Positions 1 to 6,566 of a DNA stretch of 44,839 nucleotides are shown piece after piece. A model generated the notes under the pieces. It worked only from the letters and a program-made list of their open reading frames with translations. It had not been told where the DNA came from and made no database searches. The position numbers were made by a program, and so were the translations under genes. Source of the DNA: Oscillospiraceae bacterium (lineage in GTDB: Bacteria; Bacillota; Clostridia; Oscillospirales; Oscillospiraceae); contig SVLK01000014.1 in the NCBI GenBank assembly GCA_015067975.1, positions 1 through 44,839 of the forward strand, read 5' to 3'. The first letter of the stretch is position 1. The number at the start of each line of letters is the position of its first letter.

Positions 1-129
1 AGCTATGTCATCGCCGGCTTCCTGCCCAACGTGATCATCGCTCTGCCCGTTGCCATCGTCCTGATGGTCGGCACTCTGCTGTTCATCGGCAAGAAGAACG
101 GCTCTCTCAGCAAGAAGGCTAAGGTCTGA
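1..129 (+). CDS. C-terminal end of a membrane protein, probably a transporter (partial)
   Basis: The window opens inside a gene. Its last 42 residues contain one long hydrophobic segment (about residues 4-30 of the fragment, rich in Ile, Val and Leu) followed by a short, Lys-rich cytoplasmic tail (ends KKAKV). This is the usual end of a polytopic inner-membrane transporter. The family cannot be named from so short a fragment. The stop at 127-129 is followed 38 bases later by a perfect intrinsic terminator, so this is the last gene of its transcript. Confidence 0.7.
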   Translation, partial: SYVIAGFLPNVIIALPVAIVLMVGTLLFIGKKNGSLSKKAKV

Positions 130-166
130 TTTCTGACCTGCACTTTCAGACACTACTTATAAGTTA

Positions 167-201
167 CAGTCCCGGCAGTGTTTTCTGCCGGGACTGTTTT
201 T
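167..201 (+). terminator. Rho-independent terminator
   Basis: A perfect 12-bp stem (CAGTCCCGGCAG / CTGCCGGGACTG) with a 6-base loop is followed by a run of T. It ends the transcript of the membrane protein gene at the left edge. Confidence 0.95.
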
Positions 202-266
202 GTATATGTGACAAGTTAAAGATTAGATGCCTAAATGTGCAAAAATGCACACTTTTGCGGCAAACA

Positions 267-296
267 AAAATCCTCCTGCAAAAGCAGGAGGATTTT
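267..296 (-). terminator. Rho-independent terminator of the racemase operon
   Basis: A 13-bp perfect stem (arms 267-279 and 284-296, core TCCTCCTGC / GCAGGAGGA) with a 4-base loop lies 4 bases after the stop of the minus-strand gene 301-711. Read on the minus strand it ends in TTTT. Confidence 0.9.
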
Positions 297-300
297 ATCC

Positions 301-711
301 TTAGGAGTGCTTTTTTACGTATTTGTTGAATTTCTTGGTATCCAGACGCCCCTGATAGGTGCTGAGGAATCGCTTGACCGTCAGATTGTTAAGCTGCAGT
401 ATTTTTCGGAATTTCCAAAAACCCAGCATCAGAGGCATGATAGCGCTCACAAATCCCCAGGACTGGACTTCGTAGCAGAACCAAAGGAGAACGCCCAGAA
501 TCAAAGCGGCGATAATCGTGCTGGCAATTTGTTTTTTAGGCTGGATTTTTCGGACTTCTTCCGCGGAGATAATCCCTTCGTCCACCATGGTTTGGGTGAA
601 TCTTTTTTGCACGCCGAACAATGAGATGGCATTGAGGATACAGGGCGCCGCCCCAAAAAAGGCAAACAGAGCGACAACAATATTATATAATAACAGACCA
701 AAATTATCCAT
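301..711 (-). CDS. Small membrane protein of unknown function (136 aa)
   Basis: I do not recognise the family. The 136-residue product has a hydrophobic segment near residues 5-28, a charged middle (about 38-60, with EEVRKIQPKK) and one long or two closely spaced hydrophobic segments at about 60-98, then a basic C-terminal tail (YVKKHS). It is therefore probably an inner-membrane protein with two or three spans. The start is firm: AGGAGG sits 7 bases before the ATG at 711. It begins 18 bases after the stop of the racemase gene and shares its terminator, so the two are cotranscribed. A role linked to the racemase substrate is possible but is inference only. Confidence 0.8.
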   Translation of the reverse strand: MDNFGLLLYNIVVALFAFFGAAPCILNAISLFGVQKRFTQTMVDEGIISAEEVRKIQPKKQIASTIIAALILGVLLWFCYEVQSWGFVSAIMPLMLGFWKFRKILQLNNLTVKRFLSTYQGRLDTKKFNKYVKKHS

Positions 712-729
712 AGAAGGGCCTCCTGAGAG

Positions 730-1821
730 CTATTTTATGAATTTAGGGGGAATATCATTGCGACTGGTTGCATAGAGCATGTTGTTATACGACAGCGTGA
801 ACTCCATAATGTCGCCGGCTTTCAGCTTGCGAGGACAGTCTTCGATGTCGAGAATGCAGTGGTCGGACGAACCACCCAATACGATTACGCCTTCATCAAG
901 ACAGCGCAGACGCTCCATATCGCCTACATCGGCACGACCAAAACCAACAATGCAGCGCTTACGGTTGCCTCGATCCACATAAGTGGGGCGACGGCCAAAG
1001 GCATCGATGACGACCTGTCCCACAGGATAAGAAGGTTTGGTGCGCACTTCCAGCACTTCGCCTTTGAGGATAAAGCCGTCCATGTGAAGCCCCATATCGG
1101 CAATGCCCCATTCCACTTGGAGATCGCGGGCGTTGAGGATCGTTTCCCCAATACGCAGATGGTTGATGCCCTCGGGCATAGACCCCCAGTGCACCAAGGT
1201 GTACGAACTGCTGGCCCCGCCGGAGATGATCTCTAACGGCCGGCCGATTCGCGCCTCCACGTGATGGGCGATAAGCAGTAGAGACTTCATTTTGTCGGGA
1301 GTTGGCTGAATGGACCCATAGCAACCCAGATTGACGCCTACACCGGCCAGATGCACGTGGGGGAGATTCTTCTCTACATAGACGCAGGCGTTGACCATTT
1401 CGTCGTGATTCCAAAAACCCTCGCGCAAGTCGCCCAAGTCTACCATCATAATCACGCGATGCGTTTTACCCAGACGGCAGCAGGCAGCCTCCAACGCATC
1501 GACTACGGTAATGTCACTCTGCAGAGAGGTGTCGCACCAACGAACCACATCTTCCAACTCGGAGATCATCGGCACACGCAGCAGCAGGTAAGGACCGGGA
1601 ACACCGGCTTCGCGGCAGCGCACGATTTCTTCAATGCGGCTGCTGCCCAGCTCTGTACAACCGCATCGGCGCAGCAAATCTGCAATTTCCGGCATGCCGC
1701 TGCAGCCCTTGAACACACCGCAAACCTGAATGCCGTGTTGCTGACAGGCGGTAACGACTTTTTGCGCATTCTCCGCTATATGGGGCAGATTGATTTCCAG
1801 TCTTGGGAACTGACGCTCCAT
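730..1821 (-). CDS. orr: PLP-dependent amino-acid racemase, ornithine-racemase (Orr) type
   Basis: The 363-residue protein belongs to the alanine-racemase N-terminal-domain superfamily, in the branch that includes clostridial ornithine racemase. The PLP lysine is most likely K38 in the VFKGCSG context after the first beta strand. A PLP-phosphate-binding glycine-rich segment (SGGASSS) and a C-terminal beta-domain part (residues about 240-363) follow. These enzymes interconvert L- and D-amino acids in the cytoplasm; the clostridial prototype makes D-ornithine for ornithine fermentation. No oraE/oraS or other ornithine-fermentation genes are visible nearby, so the exact substrate is open. The start has AGGAGGT 6 bases upstream. 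It is the first gene of a two-gene operon with the small membrane protein. Confidence 0.85.
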   Translation of the reverse strand: MERQFPRLEINLPHIAENAQKVVTACQQHGIQVCGVFKGCSGMPEIADLLRRCGCTELGSSRIEEIVRCREAGVPGPYLLLRVPMISELEDVVRWCDTSLQSDITVVDALEAACCRLGKTHRVIMMVDLGDLREGFWNHDEMVNACVYVEKNLPHVHLAGVGVNLGCYGSIQPTPDKMKSLLLIAHHVEARIGRPLEIISGGASSSYTLVHWGSMPEGINHLRIGETILNARDLQVEWGIADMGLHMDGFILKGEVLEVRTKPSYPVGQVVIDAFGRRPTYVDRGNRKRCIVGFGRADVGDMERLRCLDEGVIVLGGSSDHCILDIEDCPRKLKAGDIMEFTLSYNNMLYATSRNDIPPKFIK

Positions 1822-1922
1822 AACAAGACCTCCTTTGCCTCATGATAATAAATTAATTATATCATACTTGTACGGTACATGCCACAGAATTTTCTTGGTT
1901 TAGTGATGAAATACAAAAGAAC

Positions 1923-1950
1923 CGTGCCCTTCTTTTCAAAGAAGGGCACG
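1923..1950 (-). terminator. Rho-independent terminator downstream of degV
   Basis: A 13-bp inverted repeat (CGTGCCCTTCTTT / AAAGAAGGGCACG) with a 2-base centre lies 12 bases after the stop of the DegV gene. On the minus strand it is followed by a T-rich tail (TTCTTTTGTATTT). It closes the regulator-kinase-degV operon. Confidence 0.85.
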
Positions 1951-1962
1951 ATGTGGGAAAAA

Positions 1963-2811
1963 TTAAGCCTTTTTGAAAAACAATACACCCAGACAGTTGG
2001 GGCCGCAGTGGCTGCTGATGGTGCAGCCGGCCACAGAAACAAGGACCTCTTCAAAGGGATGCAGTTCCTTCACCAAAGAAACGACCTTGTCTACGATTTC
2101 CTGTGGCACCTGCGAGTGAGTGATGAAAATACGGCGGGTGTCAATATCGTTGCGACCTTCCAGCCGACCGCGCACATAGTCTAGAACGGATTTTTCCATA
2201 TTGCCGCGATATTTCTTGCCCACACCCATGCCCCCATCGTGTACGCGGATCTCGGGGCGCAGCTGCAGTGCGCGGGCACCCAGCGCGGTGACGCTGGAAC
2301 AGCGGCCACCTTTTTGTAGATATTCCAGTGTCTGCAGAACAAAGCTGGCATCCACCCGCTCCTTCATTTCGTTCAGCCGAGCAACAATCGTGTCGGCAGA
2401 CAAGCCCTGCTGTGCCATTTCTGCAGCTTCAATAACCAAATGTCCACTGCCTGTGGAGAGATTACGGCTGTCTATAACATAGACATTGCCGACTTCTTCG
2501 GCGGCCAGCAGAGCATTTTGATGGGATGCAGAAAGGTTGCTGGACAGATTGATGTGGATGACGGTTTGTCCTTGTTTCACATACTTGGAGAAGACCTCCA
2601 GGTATTCGCCCATAGAAATAGCGGAGGTCTTAGGAAGCGTACCGGTTTTTGCGACGAAGTCGAACAGTTCCGGTGCGGTGATATTTACGCCATCGCGGTA
2701 CAACTCGTCACCCAAAGTGACCGACAGGGCAATGACCTCCACATCATATTTGGCATAGAGCTCCTGCGGCAGATCGCATGTGGAGTCGCAGGTAATTTTA
2801 ATATTTGCCAT
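1963..2811 (-). CDS. DegV family fatty-acid-binding protein
   Basis: The product (282 aa from the ATG at 2811) starts with the diagnostic DegV N-terminus (IKITCDSTCDLP). It also has the SAISMGEY, NLSTGSGHLV and GGRCSS segments of the family. DegV proteins bind a single fatty acid between two domains; in several Bacillota (FakB) they present it to a FakA kinase for phospholipid synthesis. No fakA is seen here, so FakB function is not shown. An upstream in-frame ATG exists at 2856, but AGGAGG lies 6 bases before 2811, which I take as the start. It follows the histidine kinase by 29 bases and is probably cotranscribed with it. Confidence 0.92.
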   Translation of the reverse strand: MANIKITCDSTCDLPQELYAKYDVEVIALSVTLGDELYRDGVNITAPELFDFVAKTGTLPKTSAISMGEYLEVFSKYVKQGQTVIHINLSSNLSASHQNALLAAEEVGNVYVIDSRNLSTGSGHLVIEAAEMAQQGLSADTIVARLNEMKERVDASFVLQTLEYLQKGGRCSSVTALGARALQLRPEIRVHDGGMGVGKKYRGNMEKSVLDYVRGRLEGRNDIDTRRIFITHSQVPQEIVDKVVSLVKELHPFEEVLVSVAGCTISSHCGPNCLGVLFFKKA

Positions 2812-2840
2812 AGCAAACCTCCTGATAGGAAATAAAAGAC

Positions 2841-3869
2841 TTATAGTGCGCCGCAAGGGAGCGTTACCGTAAAACGGCAGCCGACTTCCGGCAGATTTTC
2901 TACGCAGATTGTACCGCCGCAGGAGTCCAAAACGCGACGGGCCAACGCAAGGCCAAGACCGTTGCCTTCCGACATGTGAGAACTGTCCGCCTGATAAAAT
3001 TTATCAAATATGTGAGCTTGGGCAGATTCCGGAATGCCGGGGCCGCTATCCTCCACAGTAAAAACAAAAGACTGGTTTTGGCGGAACAGGCGGATGCGCA
3101 GCAGACCACCATAGGGATTATATTTAATTGCGTTGCCAATCAAATTGATCCACACGTGCTGCAGCATGCTTTCGTTACCCGTGTAAGAAAGGATGTCCAG
3201 ATCCACGTCCAAATCAAGATCCTTTTCAGACCATTTGTTTTCCAGCAGAACGATGGCTTGCCGGATCTGTTCATCCAGTCGATAAGTAGTAGCCGCAGTA
3301 GAAATGGCTTGGTTGTCGATGCGGCTGAGCAGTAAAATATTGCCCACTAGATCGCTCAAGCGCCGGGTGTTGAGCAGGATTTTTTCTACATAGAGCGCCT
3401 GTTCCTCGGTGGGGTGACCACCCTGCAGCAGCATGGCATAGCCTTCAATGGCGTTGATGGGAGTTTTGAACTCATGGGACACATTGGCGACAAAGTCAGT
3501 CTGTACGATTTCGGTAGCACCCAGCTCTCGGGTCATCAAGTTAAAATTATCGTAAATGTCGCGCACCTCGCGGATGCGGCTGGAGGTTTCCTGTCGTACG
3601 GAGAAATCGCCGCTGCCCACCTGCCGCATGGCGCGGCTTAGGCGTACAATCGGGGAAAAGAACTGGTGACTGAGCAAAAAACCCAGCACGCAGCTCAAAA
3701 CCAAACTAAACACGACGACCCACAGCCAAGGCGGCAGACGTAGTTCCAACACATCTTCCAGCAGCCAGCTAAGCAGAATTGCTACGCCGGCGGCAATTAC
3801 GATTTCCAGCAACGCGATCAGCACATAGTAGGGGTGCAGGCTTAATCTTAAACGCAGTTTCTTTTTCAT
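2841..3869 (-). CDS. Membrane sensor histidine kinase (HAMP, HisKA, HATPase)
   Basis: The kinase is 342 aa. It has two transmembrane segments (about 14-36 and 46-67) separated by only about ten residues, so there is almost no extracellular sensor; this layout is typical of kinases that sense the membrane or a partner membrane protein. A HAMP-like linker follows (about 68-120). The phosphoacceptor is H132 in NVSHEFKTP. The ATP-binding domain shows the N box (NLIGNAIKYNP), G1 (DSGPGIP) and G2 (GNGLGLALA). Its ATG at 3869 overlaps the stop of the response regulator (ATGA), indicating translational coupling. The downstream DegV gene suggests a lipid or envelope signal, which is inference. Confidence 0.93.
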   Translation of the reverse strand: MKKKLRLRLSLHPYYVLIALLEIVIAAGVAILLSWLLEDVLELRLPPWLWVVVFSLVLSCVLGFLLSHQFFSPIVRLSRAMRQVGSGDFSVRQETSSRIREVRDIYDNFNLMTRELGATEIVQTDFVANVSHEFKTPINAIEGYAMLLQGGHPTEEQALYVEKILLNTRRLSDLVGNILLLSRIDNQAISTAATTYRLDEQIRQAIVLLENKWSEKDLDLDVDLDILSYTGNESMLQHVWINLIGNAIKYNPYGGLLRIRLFRQNQSFVFTVEDSGPGIPESAQAHIFDKFYQADSSHMSEGNGLGLALARRVLDSCGGTICVENLPEVGCRFTVTLPCGAL

Positions 3870-4537
3870 GCCTTGACCACCTTGTAACCTACGCCGCGGA
3901 CTGTCACAATGCGAAAGTCTTTGCAATCGCGAAAGCGGTCGCGTAAACGGCCGATGTGCACATCCACCGTGTGGGTATCGCTATCACTGCTGTATCCCCA
4001 AATCTCATCCATCAGCTGCTGCCGGGTAAAGATTTTCCCGGGAAAAGAGGCCATCTTGTAAAGAAGCATGAACTCCTTCTGTGGAAGCACCATGCTTTCG
4101 CTGCCGGTGCTGACTGTCAGAGAATCGCACTCCAGCACAGTGGAGCCAATGGTTTGACGCCGCTCGTTGATCATCTGCGCCCTACGCAGCAGTGCGCCGA
4201 CACGCAAAACCATTTCGTTGACATTCACCGGCTTGACCATATAGTCATCCGTGCCGGACAGAAAACCCTGACGCATATCGTCAAAGGAGCCGCGGGCAGT
4301 GATCATCAGTATGGGAAGTGCGTGGCCGCTTTGCCGCAGCGACTGTACGAATTCATAGCCGTCCATCTCTGGCATCATGATGTCGGAGATCACTAAATCA
4401 AAATAGTTATCTTCCATGGCCAGCAGTGCTTCCCGGCCGTTAGATACACCGGTTACTGCATAGCCGTGCTTTACCAGCACATGCTCGAACAGCTGACGCA
4501 GTTCGCGGTCATCTTCAGCAATCAAAATTTTAAACAT
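3866..4537 (-). CDS. OmpR/PhoB-type response regulator
   Basis: The protein is 223 aa with an N-terminal receiver domain: acidic pocket D9/D10, phosphoacceptor D52 in VISDIMMPEMDG, Thr80 in the MITA motif and K102 in KPVN. A C-terminal winged-helix DNA-binding domain follows (about 128-223), ending with the conserved RGVGYK. It is the partner of the overlapping histidine kinase. I chose the ATG at 4537 because the receiver fold begins there (MFKILIAEDD); the ribosome-binding site is weak (GAAAGG, 12 bases away). Targets are unknown. An inverted repeat between its promoter and that of the divergent EamA gene is a candidate site. Confidence 0.95.
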   Translation of the reverse strand: MFKILIAEDDRELRQLFEHVLVKHGYAVTGVSNGREALLAMEDNYFDLVISDIMMPEMDGYEFVQSLRQSGHALPILMITARGSFDDMRQGFLSGTDDYMVKPVNVNEMVLRVGALLRRAQMINERRQTIGSTVLECDSLTVSTGSESMVLPQKEFMLLYKMASFPGKIFTRQQLMDEIWGYSSDSDTHTVDVHIGRLRDRFRDCKDFRIVTVRGVGYKVVKA

Positions 4538-4594
4538 AATGCAACCATACCTTTCGTGTGATGGGCGCATAAGAAAGAGATCTTACGCTACATA

Positions 4595-4669
4595 ATAACA
4601 AAGTTGCCTCAATTAAAAGTCAACCAAAATTCAACTTTTGTTGAGATTTTGCGTTCTTTCTTATTATAA
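4595..4669. promoter_or_regulatory. Divergent promoters with a central palindrome
   Basis: On the minus strand TTGACT (4623-4618) and TGTTAT (4600-4595) are 17 bases apart, upstream of the response regulator. On the plus strand TTGTTG (4638-4643) and TATTAT (4662-4667) are 18 apart, or TTGAGA (4641-4646) and TTATAA (4664-4669) 17 apart, upstream of the EamA gene. Between and overlapping them is the palindrome TCAACttttGTTGA (4631-4644). It could be an operator shared by both promoters. The promoters are predicted from sequence only. Confidence 0.5.
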
Positions 4670-4697
4670 ACATCTCCACGAAAGGATGCAATGAAAA

Positions 4698-5702
4698 ATG
4701 AACAAAGGGGATCTATTGACTTCCGCATATGCTGCCGATACAATAAAACCCAAGAAGACAGGAAAAGAGGCGGAATGTGTGGAGAAAAAAGAAGGATTGC
4801 TGCCCATTGTGACGGCTGTTTTGGGCAATGTCTTTTGGGGCTTCAGCTTTTTGTTTACCCGCATTGCGCTGCAGGAAACAACGCCGGAGATTATGCTGGC
4901 ACTTCGGTTCATCATTTCTTTTGCGCTGATGAACGTACCGTTGCTGCTGGGACGGCAAAAAATTGCATTGAAAGGGAAAAAACTGCTGCCATTACTGGGA
5001 CTTGTCGTTTCCGAGCCTATCGTATTTTTTTCGGAAAGCTACGGTATTTTGCACACAAATGCCACATTTGCAGGTGTTATGGTGGCAGTGGCACCTATTT
5101 TCGCTATTGCATTGGCTGCGCTGGTGCTAAAGGAGATTCCCTCCCGCCGTCAACTGCTGTTCTGCCTAATGCCGATCGTGGGTGTGATTATCATGATACT
5201 GGCGGGTAATTCCCTGGGCGTGGTGACGCCTTTGGGTGTGTTGTTTTTGCTGATCAACTGTATTGGCATTGGATTTTACCGCCTGTGCAACCGTTGGGGC
5301 GGGCAGATTTTCACCCCCTTTGAACGCACCTATATGGTACTGCTTTCCTGCACAGTGGTTTTTCCATCCTCGGCGCTGCTGAGTGTAAATGGAGATGTGG
5401 GGCTGATTTTATCGGCGGCGGTGAATCCGCGGGTGATTCTGCCGGTGCTGGCGCTTTGTCTGCTGTGTTCTATCGGTGCTAATATGTTGGTCAACTATGC
5501 TGCGGGAAAGATGAGTGTGGCTAAAATTTCGGCGTTTGCATCGCTGATTACGCTGTGCTCTACTTTTGCAGGAGTGATCCTGCTGGGTGAGCCGTTCAAC
5601 GCGATGTCGCTGCTGGGAACAGCGTTGATCATTATTGGCGTCTGGCAGGTATCACGGCCGGAGCTGACGGCGGAAAAGAATAAAAAACAAGGGAACGGTT
5701 AA
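4698..5702 (+). CDS. EamA/DMT-family transporter
   Basis: This is a ten-span drug/metabolite transporter (EamA, RhaT-like fold). The repeats start near GNVFWGFSFLFTRIAL and near GVLFLLINCIGIGFYRL. The C-terminus holds the classic pattern of a helix with a conserved Gly-Glu (LLGEPF) and a final helix ending IGVWQVSR. Family members export amino acids, nucleosides or other small metabolites; the substrate is not readable here. Location next to ilvBNCD makes branched-chain amino acids a reasonable guess. The start is uncertain: the ATG at 4698 gives 334 aa, while a GTG at 4779 (307 aa, preceded by AGAGGCGG) matches usual family length better. The gene ends inside a bidirectional terminator. Confidence 0.88.
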   Translation: MNKGDLLTSAYAADTIKPKKTGKEAECVEKKEGLLPIVTAVLGNVFWGFSFLFTRIALQETTPEIMLALRFIISFALMNVPLLLGRQKIALKGKKLLPLLGLVVSEPIVFFSESYGILHTNATFAGVMVAVAPIFAIALAALVLKEIPSRRQLLFCLMPIVGVIIMILAGNSLGVVTPLGVLFLLINCIGIGFYRLCNRWGGQIFTPFERTYMVLLSCTVVFPSSALLSVNGDVGLILSAAVNPRVILPVLALCLLCSIGANMLVNYAAGKMSVAKISAFASLITLCSTFAGVILLGEPFNAMSLLGTALIIIGVWQVSRPELTAEKNKKQGNG

Positions 5703-5717
5703 GTTCCTTTGTTTTTT
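5682..5717. terminator. Bidirectional terminator after the EamA gene
   Basis: Arms 5682-5696 and 5703-5717 (AACAAGGGAAC / GTTCCTTTGTT core) flank a 6-base loop and are bordered by A- and T-runs on both sides. It can stop transcripts from the EamA gene and also any minus-strand transcript from the T-box-like element at 5756-5855. Confidence 0.85.
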
Positions 5718-5755
5718 GCAATTTACGAAAGACATCGGGACAAGAATCCCGGAAA

Positions 5756-5855
5756 GATTCAGATGCGGCTGCGGATATGATCTCCCATCCGCGCTGCCTT
5801 GCACCGACCGGCAGCTCTCTGAAACATCGTGAAGTGACTTTTTTCCTGTCATCGT
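5756..5855 (-). ncRNA. T-box-like stem I, probably a relic or orphan element
   Basis: Read on the minus strand, the segment has the ordered landmarks of T-box stem I: ACGATGA near the 5' side (K-turn), GGAAAAAAGTCA where AGTA is expected, CAGAGAG (AG bulge), a terminal hairpin with arms CTGCC/GGCAG enclosing GGTCGGTGCAA, and finally GCCGCATCTGAAT (3' K-turn strand). The specifier is ambiguous: ATC (Ile) or TCC (Ser) just before GCAGCC. I find no antiterminator motif (AGGGTGGNACCGCG type) downstream. The only following structure is a small CGGGA/TCCCG hairpin and the bidirectional terminator of the convergent EamA gene. No minus-strand gene follows. It is therefore either decayed, displaced by rearrangement, or the leader of an antisense RNA. 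Confidence 0.55.
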
Positions 5856-6100
5856 ATTTGTTCTTTGTTTGTTGTTAGACTAAAAATAACCGAATCAATG
5901 TCGGTTGTCAAAAGGGGATTTTCACTTCGGCGAGATAAAAAGTGCAAATTGTTTCGTAAGAAGAAATAAAACGTGGCGCTTTGGTGGGAGAAAACGAGGA
6001 TGTTTTTCTTCTTCTATGTGAAAAATAACGGCAGAAAGAGAGAGGGGACCTGCGGACTTCGTCACAACATCCAAAATAAAGTGTGGTTTTCATATTTATG
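5856..6100. other. AT-rich non-coding stretch upstream of the ilv promoter
   Basis: About 245 bases with no convincing gene or ribosome-binding site. I see only an imperfect inverted repeat (ACCGAatcaatgTCGGT, about 5891-5906) and purine-rich sequence. It may hold a binding site for a regulator of the ilv promoter, but none is recognisable. Confidence 0.4.
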
Positions 6101-6129
6101 TTGCGATTTACTGTACATGTGGGTATAAT
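6101..6129 (+). promoter_or_regulatory. Promoter of the ilv leader and operon
   Basis: TTGCGA (6101-6106) and a consensus TATAAT (6124-6129) are separated by exactly 17 bases. Transcription would start near 6137, giving a leader of about 430 bases before ilvB that includes a short ORF and an intrinsic terminator. Confidence 0.75.
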
Positions 6130-6190
6130 TGCACTCAAGCAGAATATCTGCCGGTAAATCCGAAAGAAGCGACGCGTCGCGGAGAGTATT

Positions 6191-6310
6191 ATGGTTACGA
6201 TGATGGCTTCCATTTGCATCCTGCTGCCCTACATTATTCTGGCTCTGGTACTGGTCGTACTGGTACGCGGAGAGAATAGTGTGTTTGGTCATGCAAAGGC
6301 GCAGCGGTAA
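6191..6310 (+). CDS. Candidate Ile/Leu/Val-rich leader peptide (39 aa)
   Basis: The ATG at 6191 is preceded by GGAGAG (6181-6186) and opens a 39-codon frame. Residues 8-25 are almost only branched-chain amino acids (14 of 18; 16 of 39 overall: 4 Ile, 6 Leu, 6 Val), followed by a polar tail (RGENSVFGHAKAQR). It lies 54 bases after the predicted transcription start and 46 bases before an intrinsic terminator, upstream of acetolactate synthase. Composition and position resemble the enterobacterial ilv leader peptides that drive ribosome-mediated attenuation. The alternative is an ordinary single-span small membrane protein, since the same run would also make a transmembrane helix. I could not find a convincing competing antiterminator pairing. 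Confidence 0.5.
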   Translation: MVTMMASICILLPYIILALVLVVLVRGENSVFGHAKAQR

Positions 6311-6356
6311 ACAAAGCCGTCGAAAAAACCGGAATACCGGAAAAAGACGAATCACC

Positions 6357-6394
6357 AAAGCCTGTGGCCCGACACAAGGGTTGCAGGCTTTTTT
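6357..6394 (+). terminator. Intrinsic terminator in the ilvB leader (candidate attenuator)
   Basis: The outer stem AAAGCCTG / CAGGCTTT and inner stem CCC / GGG enclose a small loop and are followed by six T. It sits between the ilv promoter and ilvB, so readthrough is needed unless another promoter exists at 6395-6566. A small CCGGaataCCGG hairpin (6329-6340) lies between the short ORF and this terminator. Confidence 0.75.
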
Positions 6395-6566
6395 AGTTTT
6401 CCGAAAGGGGAGAGGATCGTGGAAATCTCCGCCCCCAGCCGCATCAATGGCTTTGAAAATATAATGCGTCTAATATTCTGGAAGTAGCCTGTACCGATGT
6501 CATCGCACTGCAGAAGGGCTTCGGAAAAGTGTAGAATAATCCCCCAGAAAGAAGGAGGAATGTAAT
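6395..6566 (+). other. ilvB 5' leader downstream of the terminator
   Basis: The 172 bases hold a second short translatable frame: GTG at 6419 after AGGGGAGAGG, 22 codons, stop 6485-6487 (begins VEISAPSRING). A different frame then reads 6472-6534 (ends ALQKGFGKV). Both look protein-like but match nothing I know, so they may be fragments of a decayed gene. An imperfect hairpin can form between GAAGTAGCC (6481) and GGCTTC (6517). The AAGGAGGA site of ilvB is at 6551-6558. Confidence 0.4.

Noticed and set aside
235-624. Plus-strand open frame of 129 codons
   Set aside because: It passes through the terminator at 267-296 and is antisense to the small membrane protein, which has a perfect ribosome-binding site.
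4691-5209. Reading frame starting at ATG 4691 with the best-placed AAAGGA
   Set aside because: It runs in another frame through the EamA coding sequence and gives a Cys/His-rich product without domains.
5703-6566. A normal plus-strand T-box leader for ilvB
   Set aside because: No AGGGTGGNACCGCG-type antiterminator and no stem I landmarks on the plus strand; the only T-box-like sequence is on the minus strand.
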